Of a stretch of 58,601 nt of DNA, positions 58,215 to 58,601 are shown one piece after another (position 1 is the first letter of the stretch; every line of letters begins with the position of its first letter). Source of the stretch: an uncultured Oscillospiraceae bacterium (GTDB taxonomy: Bacteria > Bacillota > Clostridia > Oscillospirales > Oscillospiraceae); assembly GCA_934654755.1 (NCBI GenBank), contig CAKUGQ010000015.1:1-58601 (forward strand). The letters run 5' to 3'. Under the pieces are notes generated by a model that saw only the letters and a program-made list of their open reading frames with translations, had not been told where the DNA came from and searched no databases. The position numbers were made by a program, and so were the translations under genes.

Positions 58215-58490
58215 ATGGGGAAAGATGTTCGTATTGCCGTAAGAGTTACGGCAATGGAAAAAGAGAAGATTCAGGCAAAAGCCCGAAAATGCGGACTGAG
58301 CACAACCGAATATGTCAAGCAAAGAGCGTTGGGGTATGAGCCGAGAGCGGTTCCGCCTGACGCTCTTTTTGTTTGCCTCGAAAAGCTGGGCGAGCTTGCG
58401 GATAAAGCGAGTTCGCCGGAGCTGGACGAGGAAATTTATACGGTGCTGAAGCACATCACAGCAGAGTTTCTGCTGCCGGGAAAGGGGTGA
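58215..58490 (+). CDS. mobC: MobC-type relaxosome accessory protein
   Basis: 91 residues from the second ATG, 8 nt after AAGGAG (a start two codons earlier leaves only 2 nt). It has the ribbon-helix-helix-like N-terminus VRIAVRVTAMEKEKIQAKARKCGLSTTEYVKQRALG typical of MobC proteins, then a helical C-terminal half. MobC binds near oriT and helps the relaxase open the DNA. The predicted oriT is just upstream, and the relaxase gene starts 7 nt downstream. No damage is seen in this gene, unlike the genes before it. Confidence 0.8.
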   Translation: MGKDVRIAVRVTAMEKEKIQAKARKCGLSTTEYVKQRALGYEPRAVPPDALFVCLEKLGELADKASSPELDEEIYTVLKHITAEFLLPGKG

Positions 58491-58496
58491 TGTGCT

Positions 58497-58601
58497 ATGG
58501 CTGTTACAGGCTTTTGGCCTGTGTTCAAAAATCTGAAAGCCACGCTGGACTACGCCGACAATCCCGACAAGACCACCGCCCCGGAATATCTCGACGAGGA
58601 T
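58497..58601 (+). CDS. relaxase/mobilization nuclease, partial at window end
   Basis: The first 35 codons of a protein beginning MAVTGFWPV, then LKATLDYADNPDKT. This matches the N-terminus of MobA/VirD2-type relaxases of Firmicutes integrative elements (the family pattern is MAVT-x-x-x-V-x-x-L-x-x-x-I/L-x-Y-x-x-N/D-P-x-K-T). Catalytic Tyr and His motifs lie beyond the window. It is preceded closely by mobC, forming a mobilization operon. The product runs off the end, so completeness cannot be judged. Confidence 0.75.
   Translation, partial: MAVTGFWPVFKNLKATLDYADNPDKTTAPEYLDED

Noticed and set aside
57914..58339. A 141-codon gene overlapping oriT and mobC
   Set aside because: The later two thirds overlaps the palindromes and mobC in another frame and looks non-coding. 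Only the first 20-40 codons could be a gene remnant.

Overview
The window looks like chromosome of a moderately GC-rich anaerobic Clostridia, most likely a gut Oscillospiraceae-type bacterium. This is inferred, not proven. The signs are pyruvate:ferredoxin oxidoreductase, many Fe-S proteins, an SLH-anchored protease, Gram-positive lipoproteins, the GGGtGRT/Fe-S scaffold gene pair, strong AGGAGG ribosome sites and sigma-A promoters with 17-nt spacers. There are no rRNA genes or CRISPR arrays, and one tRNA gene.

Layout. 1-11.7 kb: mmcQ/yjbR-like gene and tyrS; a TPR/leucine-rich-repeat surface protein divergent from two lipoproteins; a heterodimeric ABC exporter; mgtE with a long leader; a GNAT acetyltransferase. 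11.8-16.6 kb: a 149-bp tandem repeat that copies the 3' end of the GGGtGRT gene, then that gene and its Fe-S scaffold partner, a phosphodiester glycosidase and an ArsR-like regulator. 16.7-28.1 kb: a 2520-residue subtilisin-like surface protease with dockerin, Ig-like and SLH domains, then nifJ, which starts with TTG. 28.4-29.6 kb: a short exported-peptide gene that runs head-on into the end of an HTH-TPR regulator gene, a candidate RRNPP-type peptide signalling pair. 29.8-31.6 kb: polysaccharide deacetylase and alaX, also overlapping tail to tail. 31.7-43 kb: a purine-catabolism neighbourhood (ygfK-like, ssnA with a terminator-containing leader, 8-oxoguanine deaminase-like) interleaved with a Na/Pi transporter, a DUF362 ferredoxin-like protein, a membrane protein and an Fe-S aldo/keto reductase. 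43.1-55.8 kb: a TIGR00300-like enzyme, ftsH-mscS, two orphan genes of lower GC, a Cys-rich protein, the tagA-tmk-pfpI-mltG-U32 run, and a TraB/GumN lipoprotein.

56-58.6 kb: tRNA-Arg(ACG) with its terminator, followed by a decayed integrative/conjugative element. It holds a truncated WYL-type regulator joined to a 5'-truncated LtrC-like protein that also carries a frameshift, a small gene with an internal stop, a likely oriT, mobC and the start of a relaxase running off the window.

How the genes work together. NifJ feeds electrons from pyruvate to ferredoxin, and the YgfK, DUF362 and aldo/keto reductase proteins are plausible users of low-potential electrons. SsnA, YgfK and the 8-oxoguanine deaminase-like enzyme point to anaerobic use of purines or other nitrogen heterocycles. 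The most novel-looking elements are the regulator/peptide pair at 28.4-29.6 kb, the ssnA leader RNA, and the repeated gene end at 11.85-12.26 kb.
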